Below are positions 10,035 to 19,200 of a stretch of 64,000 bases of DNA, piece by piece. Numbering within the stretch: position 1 is the stretch's first letter; every line of letters starts with the position of its first letter. Under the pieces are notes generated by a model, which saw nothing but the letters and a program-made list of their open reading frames with translations, was not told where the DNA came from and ran no database searches. The stretch comes from Carettochelys insculpta (lineage: Eukaryota; Chordata; Testudines; Carettochelyidae), in assembly GCF_033958435.1 (NCBI RefSeq), contig NC_134147.1:44138001-44202000 (forward strand), written 5' to 3'. The position numbers were made by a program, and so were the translations under genes.

Positions 10035-11513
10035 CTGAGTTACATGGGTGTTTATGGAAAAGGAGCTTGCCCATTGCCCATTTTTCACTGACTCTGTTCC
10101 TTAGAGAGAGATTTTATTTTGTGTGTACTTGGGAAATGTCTAGATTCTACAAACATACACACAAATCCAATTATTTGTCATGCATTTGTCATGACTTTCC
10201 CTGCCATCAAAAAGGTGTCTTGCAGCTTAATGCCGTCCCCTCCTACTTGATCTTCCTGTGAACACCTGGATTTGTGACAGTACAGTTGGTTCCATTGCCT
10301 CAGAATCCAATGCCAAATTCAGAACTGTAACTTCTTTGCAGGATCAAGCGGCAGAACAAGCTAGGTTGGGGAGAGAAGTGGTTTAATTAAAACAGATATG
10401 TTGTCTACTAGTCAGCTGTCAGAGAGGAGAATACACAACACCACAAAGGTAACGGGAATGCTCTAAGCCTGTCTGAAGAAGTCCCTGCAAAATGCCCTTT
10501 ATCTTCTGTTACTGTTGAATCAGGCTTGTGCTGCCAACATTTTAACAAAGGACTCCCACAAAAATTGTGCCTTCTAGCTATCTTAGTAACATGCTCCCCA
10601 ACCATAACCAAGGAGAGAGAGAGCATCAGTTAGCAATCGGATATCTACTAAGTGCATTTGCTGGAAATGTTTATACTTCGCTCCTCAGATAGACTGAGTC
10701 TATTGATATCATAACACAGGTTCAGCCTGAGTAATTTAGAAGTGGAGGACAGTGGGCAGGTGACAGAGGGGGCATACCCTCCTCCAGGAGTTTTTTAAAT
10801 CAGATTCTAGCCATTTGATGCCTGCTGCTGGAATCCAACTGTGTATTTATTAGCTGCAGGGATAAGCCATCCCTGTAGGGATAAGTATACAGAAAGGTGG
10901 GGAATTCCACCGGAGGCGAGGAAATCACCCCACCTTCCCTTCTGTTTTATAGCAGAATTTTAACAATGGATTCCCATCAATGTGCTGAATCACTTTGTAC
11001 AACCCAGTGTTACAATTATAGCATAACCAGGCCCCCGGGAAAGCAAGCTACCTAGATGATTTCCTCTCAGTCCAGCTGCTTTATTCCTGAGTGGGAAGAG
11101 CTATGAGCTTTGTTCCTTTTTCTTAGGGACCCAAAGTCCTTGTCAATTCCTGGACACATTACAATGGCAGCCAAACAACTCCTGAACTCTGCTCCCAAGG
11201 CCAGAATCTGAGACCCTGGCTCACCGGGAGCAATGCCTTACTCCAGGCTCTGTCCCCTTGGAACCAGTTGGATAACGAGAGTAAGGAGATGGGAAATTGG
11301 CTGTGGGATTTTATTGAGTCCTGATTCTGGCAGATTCACAAGGAAGTTAATGGGAAGTGGCTCATTGAGCAAAAACAGAGGACTTGAATGTTCCAGCCAC
11401 GTTAGTCACTTCAAGTGGAAGTTACTCACTTGAACAGTCCCATTGAATTCAAGGACCTCAGGGTGTGGCTTGTAAAACTCCTACTCTTTAGTTACATAAG
11501 GATCACCTTTAAC
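10035..11513. other. No gene recognised
   Basis: Mixed sequence without a recognisable repeat family or coding signal. Confidence 0.55.
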
Positions 11514-12110
11514 ATCACAGAGTCATGGGAACGGAAGGAAGCTTGAGAGGTCTAATCCAGTCTCCTGCACTTGTGGTAGGACTAAGTATTACCTAGACCA
11601 TCCCTAATAGCTGTCTGTTGAACCTGCTCTTAAAAATCACCAGTGATGGAGATTCTGCAATCTATTACATTTATAACAATCTGTTACATTTATAACAATC
11701 TGCAATCTGTTACATTTATAACAGTCCTTAACCACCCAGACAAGATTTTTTGCCTAATGTTCAGCCCAAACTGCCCTTGCTGCCAATTAAGCCCATTGCT
11801 TCTTGTCCTATCCTCAGAGGTCAAAGAGAACACTTCCCCCTTGTAACAACTACATATTTAAAAATTCCTACCATGTCCCCTCCTGTGCCCTCAGTCGGCT
11901 TTTCTCCCACCTAAATAAATCTGATTCTATTGATCTTCCCCCACAGGTCACGTGTTCTAGACCTGTAATCATTTTTGTTCCTGTTCCCTGGGCTCTCTCC
12001 AATTCATCCAGTTCTTTTCCGAAATGTGGTGGCCGGAACTGGTCACAATACTCCGCCTCAGGCCAAACCAGCATGGCATAAAATGAAAGAATTACTTCTT
12101 GTGTCTTCCT
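11514..12110 (-). mobile_element. CR1 LINE 3' region
   Basis: Minus-strand CR1. Reading in the plus direction it begins at the element's 3' end ('cacagagtcatggga', 'ggtctaatccagtctcctgc') and passes through 'cagtgatggagattctgcaa', 'cccattgcttcttgtccta', 'catgtcccctcctgtgccct', 'gttctagacctgtaatcatt' and 'ctctccaattcatccagttc'. The same blocks occur at 37.5-38.8 kb. The coding part is out of frame and broken. It ends by 5' truncation near 12110. Confidence 0.85.
11655..11722 (+). repeat. Short tandem triplication inside CR1
   Basis: Three copies of a 19-base unit 'aatctgttacatttataac' (the first with one change; the last preceded by an extra 'aatctgc'). The related CR1 at 37.6 kb has no such expansion here, so it arose locally. 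Confidence 0.85.
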
Positions 12111-13319
12111 GATGGAGAAGAATTATTTCTCATGTGTTACACCGTGGGACTCAATATCTTCTAGGTACAGAAAAATGCCACCATTGTGCCAGATACTGTA
12201 GACTGGGCCAATGAGTATGGAGGATCTACTTCTCTTCCTGCTCTCATCCATGTGACTTCATGGGCCTACTCTTTTACACCAGTGCAAGTAAGAGCTGAGC
12301 TTTTCATGGTACTACAATGAGACTCCTAGCCTCTGAACCTGAACAGAGTAGATTGTTGGATAGTGTGTGGTATCCTCCAGTTTTAATATTTAAAATGGTT
12401 GACATGAAAAGAACACAGTATATATGGCCTAAGGAGAGAGGATGCATGTGTTTTATAAAGCTCTAGGTCTTCAAGAAAAGGAATATACTCATATCCTTCT
12501 CATTACTTCTCACTGCTGCGATATAGATATAGATATTTCATGACCCTTTGTAAATACAGGGAAGGACATTAACGTGTCTTTTATTTTAGAGAAACTCAAG
12601 GCCAGTAAATGTTTATAAATCCTTCCTTTGTTCTCCTTTTCTGTGGATTTATATATATAACTGCATCCACTTCAGAGCCTATTGGGCATATGTTTCAACC
12701 TGTTCACCCAAACGTTAACTGTTTTCAGATTAAAATAGTTTCTGCAGGGTATTTCTCAGCCTGTAGCTGAGCAACTGCCAAACCTATGTTCTCCCACAAA
12801 AAGGAAAATGCTGAGCATTAATAAATTAAAAAAAAAAGAGCATTAGTCAGGAGATGATAAATAGTACATTGCTGCATGTGGCAGAACAACATTTTACTTT
12901 GCTTGTATTTTAATGGGTTTTAACCATGGCAACTACTATAGTTTTAATACAAGGAACTAAAGGAACTAGAAATTATATCTCTTGATGAAGAAAAAAAAGA
13001 CTCCTACAGCTGAATTTTCAGTTGGGTTCTGCAGTTGCTCCAGCAAAATTTGCATGCATCTCCATTCTACATATTCAAAACATGCATTTGTATGTGTTGA
13101 ATTGGTCACAATGCAAGTGCATCAGTATTATCCCTGCGGCTGTTGGCCTTTGCTTCCATATGTGAGTATAGGCGCTGCATGCACCAAACTATAGGGAGCC
13201 CAGACTGACTGACCCGAGTGTTCTGAGTTTTGAGAAGAAATTTGCATTCAAGCACCTGGACCTGAATTCATTCCTGTGGTGATCCCTCCGGATTAAATCC
13301 CAAATTGACAAAGACTTGT
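12111..13319. other. No gene recognised
   Basis: AT-rich sequence. A short (ATAGAT)n-like run is at 12523-12538 and a (TA)n run at 12650-12658. No coding signal. Confidence 0.55.
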
Positions 13320-13800
13320 GTGTTTGCTCTCACAGAGGAGGTGGGTAGAGGGAGCACAGGGGGTCACGTGCGGCCTGCAGTGCTGACTCCCCCACACTCG
13401 CTATCAGGGCTGCACCACACCACACCGCTTCCAGTGAGCACAGGAGCAGTCCTCCTCTCTTCCCCTGGAGTGGCACAGCCTGAGAGCAGTGTGGGCCAGG
13501 AAGCTCATGCTGCTCCAGGGACACGCCTCTCTGGGCAAGCGAGGAACTACCCCCACACTCAGCAGAATCTGCCTGGTGCTTCTGACGGAAGAGGCAGGGA
13601 GAGGGCAGAGTGGAGCAGGAGTGGGAGGGGCCTGGACAGAGCAGAGGTGGGGACGGGTTGCAGCATAGAGTAGGGAAAGTGTGGCGCATAGGCAGGGTGG
13701 GGAGAGGGTGGCGCATGAGCAGGGCGGGGAGAGGGCGGCACAGGGGATGTGATGGGCGTATGGCCAGCGCTCTCCCTGATATCCCCACACAAGTCGTCTC
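13320..13800. repeat. GC-rich repeat with short tandem units
   Basis: A GC-rich island in AT-rich DNA. At about 13660-13745 a 26-31-base unit ('gggcggggagagggcggca'-like, with 'cgcatgagca') repeats about three times. Long overlapping open frames on the minus strand (up to 166 codons, proline/histidine/leucine-rich) are composition artefacts. Probably the interior of a non-autonomous DNA element, but no termini are seen. Confidence 0.4.
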
Positions 13801-14352
13801 TACATCCAGCCCCTGCTGTAGCCCCCACAATTCCTAACACTGCCCTCACCATGCACCACACCCATCATCCTGAGCCCCCCGACACCCAACTCCCTGTGTG
13901 CTGAGCCCCCCACATCCTGCCCTCATTCCTGTGCTTACCCCCACCCTGAATCACCTCCACCCCCAGCCCTCTGCCCTACACAATCATTTAAATACAACAA
14001 ACACCTTTTCCTTTTATTTATTTATTTTTACATTAGTACAGTTAAGGACCTGGGCAACACTGGGTACGTCGGCTAATGAGCAATATTAATACAATCCATG
14101 AAAACAGAGTTCATTAGTGGTATCATGCGAGGGACATGCTTCAGCAATATTTATAGCTTAGTTTCGGTTCACACCACGTTTTTCATACCTCCTCAGAAAT
14201 AACCTCTATTTACTTTCCCACTCTCTCTGTTACCATTTGGCAAATGCCATTTTCATTCTGTGTCGCCCTGGCTTTTCCCGTGAACATCCTTATTAACATA
14301 AGCGCCATCACTAGTGATGTCAGGCATGTTAGGTGCGCACCTCTGGGAGCAG
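13801..14352. other. No gene recognised
   Basis: C-rich sequence grading into AT-rich sequence. No coding or repeat signal that I can name. Confidence 0.5.
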
Positions 14353-14364
14353 CATTTATCAGCT
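14353..14364 (+). repeat. Left target-site duplication of PLE-C
   Basis: CATTTATCAGCT, repeated exactly at 15044-15055. Confidence 0.9.
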
Positions 14365-14632
14365 ATTTTGGAGCATAAGCTTTCATGGGCAAAGGCCCTC
14401 TTCATCAGATGCATGAGTGGGAGGTGGTTTCAGAGGGGTATTTAAAGAGTGGGGTCCCAGTAAGAGGGAGGACCAGAGCTGACAAAGTCTATTCAGCAAG
14501 GTGGAAATGGCCCATTACCAATAGTACGTATCAAAAGCATTAAAAAAACAACTCAGATCAGACAGGGGGATGTGAGCCCATTGTTAGAGTCTAATGGGAA
14601 GATATTAACACCCAGGGCAGAGAAGCTGTTTT
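14365..14632 (-). repeat. Left arm of PLE-C inverted repeat
   Basis: Begins 'attttggagcataagc' and ends '...cagagaagctgtttt'. It pairs with 14697-14961 with about 268 versus 265 bp. It stops 6 bases beyond the expected cleavage point of the hammerhead-like motif and lacks the terminal 82 bases present on the right side. Confidence 0.88.
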
Positions 14633-14696
14633 GTAAACTGCGAGCCACTCCCAGTCTCTGTTTAATCCTTGGTGAATGGAGTCAAATTTGACATAA

Positions 14697-14961
14697 AAAA
14701 ACAGCTTCTCTGCCCTGGGTCTTAATATCTCTCCATTAGACTCTGACAATGGCTCATATCCCCCTGTCTGATCTAACTTGTTTTTCCTCTTTTGATACGT
14801 ACTAGTGATACTGGGCCATTTCCACCTTGCTGAATAGACCTGCTCAGCTGTGGCCCTCCCTTTTACTGGGACCCCACTCTTCAAATACCCCTCTGAAACC
14901 CCTCCCCACTCATGCATCTGATGAAGCGGGTCTTTGCCCACGAAAGCTTATGCTACAAAAT
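14697..14961 (+). repeat. Right arm of PLE-C inverted repeat
   Basis: Plus-strand partner of the left arm, from 'aaaacagcttctctgcc' to 'gcttatgctacaaaat'. It contains the hammerhead-like core at 14918-14953. Confidence 0.88.
14918..14953 (+). ncRNA. Hammerhead-ribozyme-like core in PLE-C
   Basis: CTGATGA at 14918-14924; a possible stem II of GCGGG (14926-14930) with CCCAC (14937-14941); GAAA at 14942-14945; then GC-TTAT-GC (14946-14953) as a minimal stem III, followed by T and A. This is the order of a type I hammerhead. Hammerhead motifs are established in Penelope-like elements of other eukaryotes. Against it: an extra A (14925) lies between the core and stem II, one stem II pair is C-A here, no stem I pairing is apparent, and the expected UH is UA in this copy. 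Active folding is unproven; it may be a relic. Confidence 0.35.
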
Positions 14962-15043
14962 AGATGTTAATCTATAAGGTGCCACAAGACTTCTTGTTGT
15001 TCTTGAAGCTACAGACTAACATGGCTACCTCTCTGATACTTGA

Positions 15044-15055
15044 CATTTATCAGCT
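15044..15055 (+). repeat. Right target-site duplication of PLE-C
   Basis: CATTTATCAGCT, an exact copy of 14353-14364. Confidence 0.9.
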
Positions 15056-15297
15056 GACATTCTTGGAGTTGGATGGCAGCACAAGAAACATTGCAAGGTC
15101 AGGCCTGCAGAGTAGGTATTTTTCCTGCACCATTTCTCAGTGGAGGCCTTAACAAGAGTATATAGAGTTCAGAGGAGACTTTCTGTTTCATATAAATAAA
15201 TACATAGAATAAAGGATAGCCTCAAAGGGGCCCAATACCTGCCAGGTGCCTTGAGTGCACTGGTCCTAAAGAACAAGCAGTCCTGTAGCAGAAGAAG

Positions 15298-15930
15298 ATG
15301 CAGATCCAAAACTCAGATGACCCCTCACTCTCACAGTCCTTGGGAGGCAGGCCAGTCCTCTCCTGCAGACAGCCCACTAACCTGAGGCAAATTCTCACCA
15401 GCAGCTATGTACCACACCTCAGTAATTCTAACTCAGGAACCAATCCCTGCAACAAACCTCGGTGCCAACTCTGCTCACATATCTACACCAGCGACACCAT
15501 CACAGGACCTAACCACATAAGCCACACTACCAGGGGCTCATTCACTTGCACAGCTACTAATGTAATATAAGCCATCATGAGCCAACAATGCCCCTCTGCC
15601 ATAAATGTTGGCCAAAGTGGGCAGTCTCTGCATAAAAGAATAAATGGACACAAGTCAGACATCAGGAATGATAACATACAAAAAGCTGCAGAATGTGTCA
15701 GTCTCCTTGGACACGCCATAGCAGATTTAAAAGTAGCCATCCTGCAACAAAAAACTTCAAAACCAGACTTCAAAGAGAAACTGCAGAGCCACAATTCATT
15801 TGCAAGTTTGACACCATCACTCAAGCACTGAACAAAGACTGGGAATGGTTGGCCAACTGCAAAAGTAGTTTCTCCTCTCTTGGTGTTCACACCCCCACAT
15901 CAGCTGTTGGAAGTGGACCACATCCTCCCT
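15298..15930 (+). pseudogene. PLE-D C-terminal GIY-YIG endonuclease region, broken
   Basis: An open frame at 15298-15570 gives the linker with a Cys/His cluster (residues 40-61: NPCNKPRCQLC then H) before a stop. The same frame continues at 15577 with CPSAINVGQSGQSLHKRING and GHKSDIRN, the conserved GIY-YIG block of Penelope proteins. Two changes matter. The stop replaces the Tyr expected in the first motif ('VxYaI', here a TAA). The YIG motif reads NVG. A frameshift near 15770-15790 moves the C-terminal tail (ICKFDTITQALNKDWEWLA) into another frame at 15693-15932. The copy cannot make an active nuclease. The assignment to this family is inferred from these motifs. Confidence 0.8.
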
Positions 15931-16016
15931 GACGGAACTGACCTCATTAACTCTGGCATTCCTCTTACTTGGTACTCCCTTCTTTTCTTGTGCCTGTATA
16001 TTTCCACTACATCCAT

Positions 16017-16048
16017 CTGACGAAGTGTGTCTTTGCTCATGAAAGCTT
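16017..16048 (+). ncRNA. Hammerhead-like segment in PLE-D
   Basis: CTGACGA at 16017-16023, a weak stem (GTGTG 16025-16029 with CTCAT 16036-16040), GAAA at 16041-16044, then GC-TTAT-GC and 'tcc'. The middle base of CTGAnGA differs from PLE-C (C for T), which is the one free position in the hammerhead core. The stem II is weakened, so this copy is probably inactive whatever its origin. Confidence 0.25.
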
Positions 16049-16432
16049 ATGCTCCATTAAATCTGTTAGTCTATAAGATGCCACAGGACTTCTCATTTTT
16101 GCAGATACAGACGAACACGGCTACCACTCTGATACTTGACACCAACGAGAATCTTTCCTCACCTTTAATGGGAGCTGGATTAGGCTGTATAATATTCATC
16201 AGTGAAGACTAGCTGACTAAAAGACTAGATGATAAAGATAAGCAGAGAGGCTAATGGTGAAATTCACTCCTTTGGTAGGGCTAGTTAAAGACTTTGGCCT
16301 CAAATAGGTCTTAAATTGGCTTTAAATACTACGAAATCCTGTTAGCGTATGTATACACAGGCACCCCGCACCCACTAACACCCCCAAACCAAGCAATCAA
16401 ACCCTGCATCAAGTCTGAGAGCTAGGGTTGCC

Positions 16433-16830
16433 AATTTGGTACTATTTAATAATTGGCTACTCCATCAGGAGGACTAGAATCTCACCTGCCCCTCTCTGCC
16501 CCCCCAGGTCTCACTTGGCTCTGCCTCTTCCCCATGAGGCTCAACCCCATCCACTCCTCCTTTCTCTTTCTCTCTAACTTGCTGCTTTGTCCCTTCCACC
16601 CCTCTGACCAGGTCATCAAGAAGTCACCTGTGGAGCCAGGACTGGGAGCTGCAGTCACCTGACAGAGGTAAGTATGGGCTGGTGCAGGTGATTAACCAGT
16701 TCCTCCTTGCCTCACCATCCCATAGTAACTGGACTTCTGATGTCTGGTCAGTAGATCTGACTGGACACTATCAGATCCCCTTTTCAACGAGACTTTTCAG
16801 AATTTTTGGCCGCCCTGTCCAGAGCCCAGG
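16433..16830. repeat. Interspersed repeat beginning 'tagggttgccaattt'
   Basis: The left end 'tagggttgcca' is a common terminus of a reptile non-autonomous DNA element. The interior has C-rich 'gcccctctctgcccccccag' and then 'gatctgactggacactatca' and 'gatccccttttcaacgag', both typical of that family. The right terminus is not clear, so the end is approximate. Confidence 0.5.
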
Positions 16831-18039
16831 TCAACTGACTCAGGTTTGTACTGTGGGACTGAATATGGCAGTGTAGAGCATCAAGCTCAGTCCAGAGCCT
16901 AAGGTCCAAGACATTTTCCAAATCTGCAAACAACTGGTGCCCTTCACAGAAGTCTCATCAAAGAGGTGTAGGTATGGACTTTTCCCTTATCCCTGGAAAC
17001 AATGGGTCATTAAGTCTGGGGCTTAGTTTCTTGGCAAAAGCCAGTGGCACTGAGAGGCACCAGGGACCCCAGGACAAGGTAGGAGGCTGGAGAAGCTCCA
17101 TGCCCAAGAAGGGGCAGTGCCTATGACATTTGGCCCTCAGTGCCACCCTGACCATGCTGTATCATATTGCATTAGAAAAAGGCCCCAATTTGGAATACTT
17201 CTTAAGTGTGTGCTTAACTTCTGCAGGACGTAAGCACATGCTTAACGTTGAACACTTGCTTCAGTGCTGTTCAGGAGAAGGAAACTGTCCTGAGGTGGAG
17301 CGAAACACCTTTCACAAGCACTAACTCCACTTCTAAAGCCATGACCGACTTTTATCTTACAAAGGATGAGAGGCAGAGAACTACTTAAGGCAGTTACCCT
17401 AATTCCAGGGCTGGTAGTGGAGGAGTTAGGTAGTGTGCAGTTAATTGTGATAGTGTTATAAAAAGCTCATTGGGCAGTCAAATTACCAGGTCTACATACT
17501 GCACACCTAGAAAATGAACAGGAAATAATACCACTGTGACAACTGGCAAACATAATACCACTGTTCATGAAAGGACATGGTATAGTGAGTTGAGTCACCA
17601 TGAAAAGGTTAACCTCAACATCTGCATGGGAAAAATTATTAAGTCATTCCACAGGATTTTGAGTGGGTTGAGAGAAAAGTATACCACTGTTTTAGGTGTA
17701 GGATCTGAACAATTTAATATCAATTATTAATGGGTCATTTTAAAAGACTTTAGTGTAATGTTGCACCCCCATATTTTTGTGGAAACATATTTTTGAATAT
17801 GAATATGCCTGACTTCAATATGCTTTGTGCGAAATGTGGCATGTAACCTATCACTGGAGAGCTTGTAATACCCTTAATGTGTGGATTCTATTTGTGTGCA
17901 TGTATCATTCCTGTATTTGAAGTCAGAAATATGAAGTATAAATCTGTTTACGTATCTAGATATGCTAGGGAAGGCTATTAGCAGTACTCAAGGAACTTAA
18001 TGGCCCAGTACTCAAGATAATGATCTTTGGAAAGTCATG
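16831..18039. other. No gene recognised; one old repeat
   Basis: No coding signal. At about 17175-17290 there is a decayed palindromic repeat with 'taagtgtgtgcttaac' and 'gtaagcacatgcttaac'. Similar words occur near 61.45-61.55 and 62.5 kb, and this kind of old palindrome is common in amniote DNA. Confidence 0.45.
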
Positions 18040-19200
18040 TGATTGCTATGAGCCTGGACTATAGCTGGTCCTGGACACGTGGCCAAGTCATTTGGTGCTG
18101 GTAACCATTTTGGATGTGGTGCTTTTCCACGGGGGGTGTGAAAGGATTGAAGTTGAATACGAAAGATTCCCACCTTGGGCAAAATGGCAGTTGCCAGACT
18201 TGGAGATGCTTCCTGCTTACCACTGAGCTGACTGCTGGAAACATCAAAGACTGAACACAAGGAAGCTGTGGGCCCAAACTAGGAGGCTGCCTAGCTTGCA
18301 AGAAAAGGTAATTAAAACTACTGCGAGGGTAAGAAATTGCATATGACAAATTTCTCTGAGAATTAAGCTTAGCAGGTGTGTTTCATTTTATTTAGCTTAG
18401 TAACTTACTTTGCCTCATCACTTGCAACCATTTCAGTCCTTTTTATATTTGATCAAATCACCTTTGTTTATCGTAAAGCCCAGTGTAAATAATTGATGCG
18501 GGGTGGCAGGGGGAAAGGGAAAATGCAGCCGTGCACATCTCACTTTCCTTGATAAAGGGAGTGAACAACTTAAGAGCTCGCTCTGTATAAAACTTTTATG
18601 CTGCGTAAGATGGATTTAGCTGGGTGTTTGGTCCCACTGGGGCTGTGCACCTACCTGGGTGCTGTGTAAAGTCCCTGTGATTTCCCAGAACTGAGCTGCT
18701 CTCAGTGTCTGTGTTTCTCTGCTGTGTGCTGTGACCCTGACTCTGTGCCTTTGCTGGGGAAACCAGAAGTTCTGGTTCAGCGGGATAGGATGGTGGTGTG
18801 CCCCAAAGTGGAGATCAGCAGGGATCCAAACTGCTACACGCTGACCTGGCTATCCCTGGGCCACTTCCAGACTCCCCGCTCTGACTCCTACCTCACAGGC
18901 CTGCAGGTTAGGTCCCTCCCACCTGGACAGAGAGACCTCTGTGTCCCAGCATGCAGCTCCTCTTCTGTGAGGTTCAGCAGTCTGGGCCAGTCTTCAGACT
19001 TCTGCCAGGCTGTACTGGCTTCCCAACCTACGAGCTCATGACTGGCACCTGCCTCCTCTGGAGGCTGGCCCTGACTGAGCTTCTTTCTGGGGTTAGGGGG
19101 TGTGGCTAGGCTCTGCCCACCAGGGCTCAGAGAGAAGGAGTTCTCCCTCTTGGTCAGTGAGTGGCCACCCCTGCTCACTACAGGCTCACAATCACATGTA
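18040..19200 (+). repeat. Possible LTR-type or unclassified repeat
   Basis: Locally GC-richer than its flanks. 'ctgtataaaacttttatg' at 18581-18598 includes a TATAAAA, followed by 'tgggtgtttggtcccactgg' and dense splice- and pyrimidine-rich sequence. This recalls the U3/R/U5 region of a retrotransposon LTR, but I find no matching second LTR, no TG...CA pair and no TSD. It could equally be unique sequence. Confidence 0.22.

Larger units (their letters stand above)
14365..15043 (+). mobile_element. Penelope-like element arranged as a large inverted repeat (PLE-C)
   Basis: 679 bp between exact 12-bp direct repeats. The left arm (14365 to about 14632) is the PLE 3' region on the minus strand. The right arm (about 14697-14961) is the same region on the plus strand, at roughly 85-90% identity by eye. 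The 60-odd bases between the arms encode, on the minus strand, the last part of the GIY-YIG tail (LNRDWEWLAVYK). Only the right side continues to the true 3' end: 14962-15043, with 'ataaggtgccacaagact', 'ctacagactaacatgg' and 'ctctgatacttga'. A single TSD pair encloses both arms, so the foldback inserted as one unit. Confidence 0.9.
15271..16139 (+). mobile_element. Penelope-like element with GIY-YIG region (PLE-D)
   Basis: The best-preserved PLE of the window. In order: a 20-base inverted piece of the 3' terminus at 15271-15290 ('caagcagtcctgtagca'); the coding tail at 15298-15930; the 3' non-coding region; the hammerhead-like segment at 16017-16048; and the terminus 'ctctgatacttga' at 16127-16139, which matches the end of PLE-C exactly. 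The telomerase-like reverse transcriptase domain is absent (5'-truncated). I found no TSD. It lies only 215 bp from PLE-C. Confidence 0.85.

Noticed and set aside
12482..12660. Promoter-like TATA runs in AT-rich DNA
   Set aside because: TATA words at this AT content are expected by chance; no start site or first exon is nearby.
13330..13830. 166-codon frame on the minus strand
   Set aside because: GC-rich tandem array; overlapping frames on both strands; no domain.
14365..14961. Idea that the 14.4-15.0 kb inverted repeat is two separate PLE insertions
   Set aside because: A single exact 12-bp TSD pair surrounds both arms; no TSD lies at the inner junction.
18040..19200. Retroviral provirus or full LTR retrotransposon
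   Set aside because: No gag/pol/env-like frames, no second LTR and no TSD. Only one weak LTR-like stretch, kept at low confidence.
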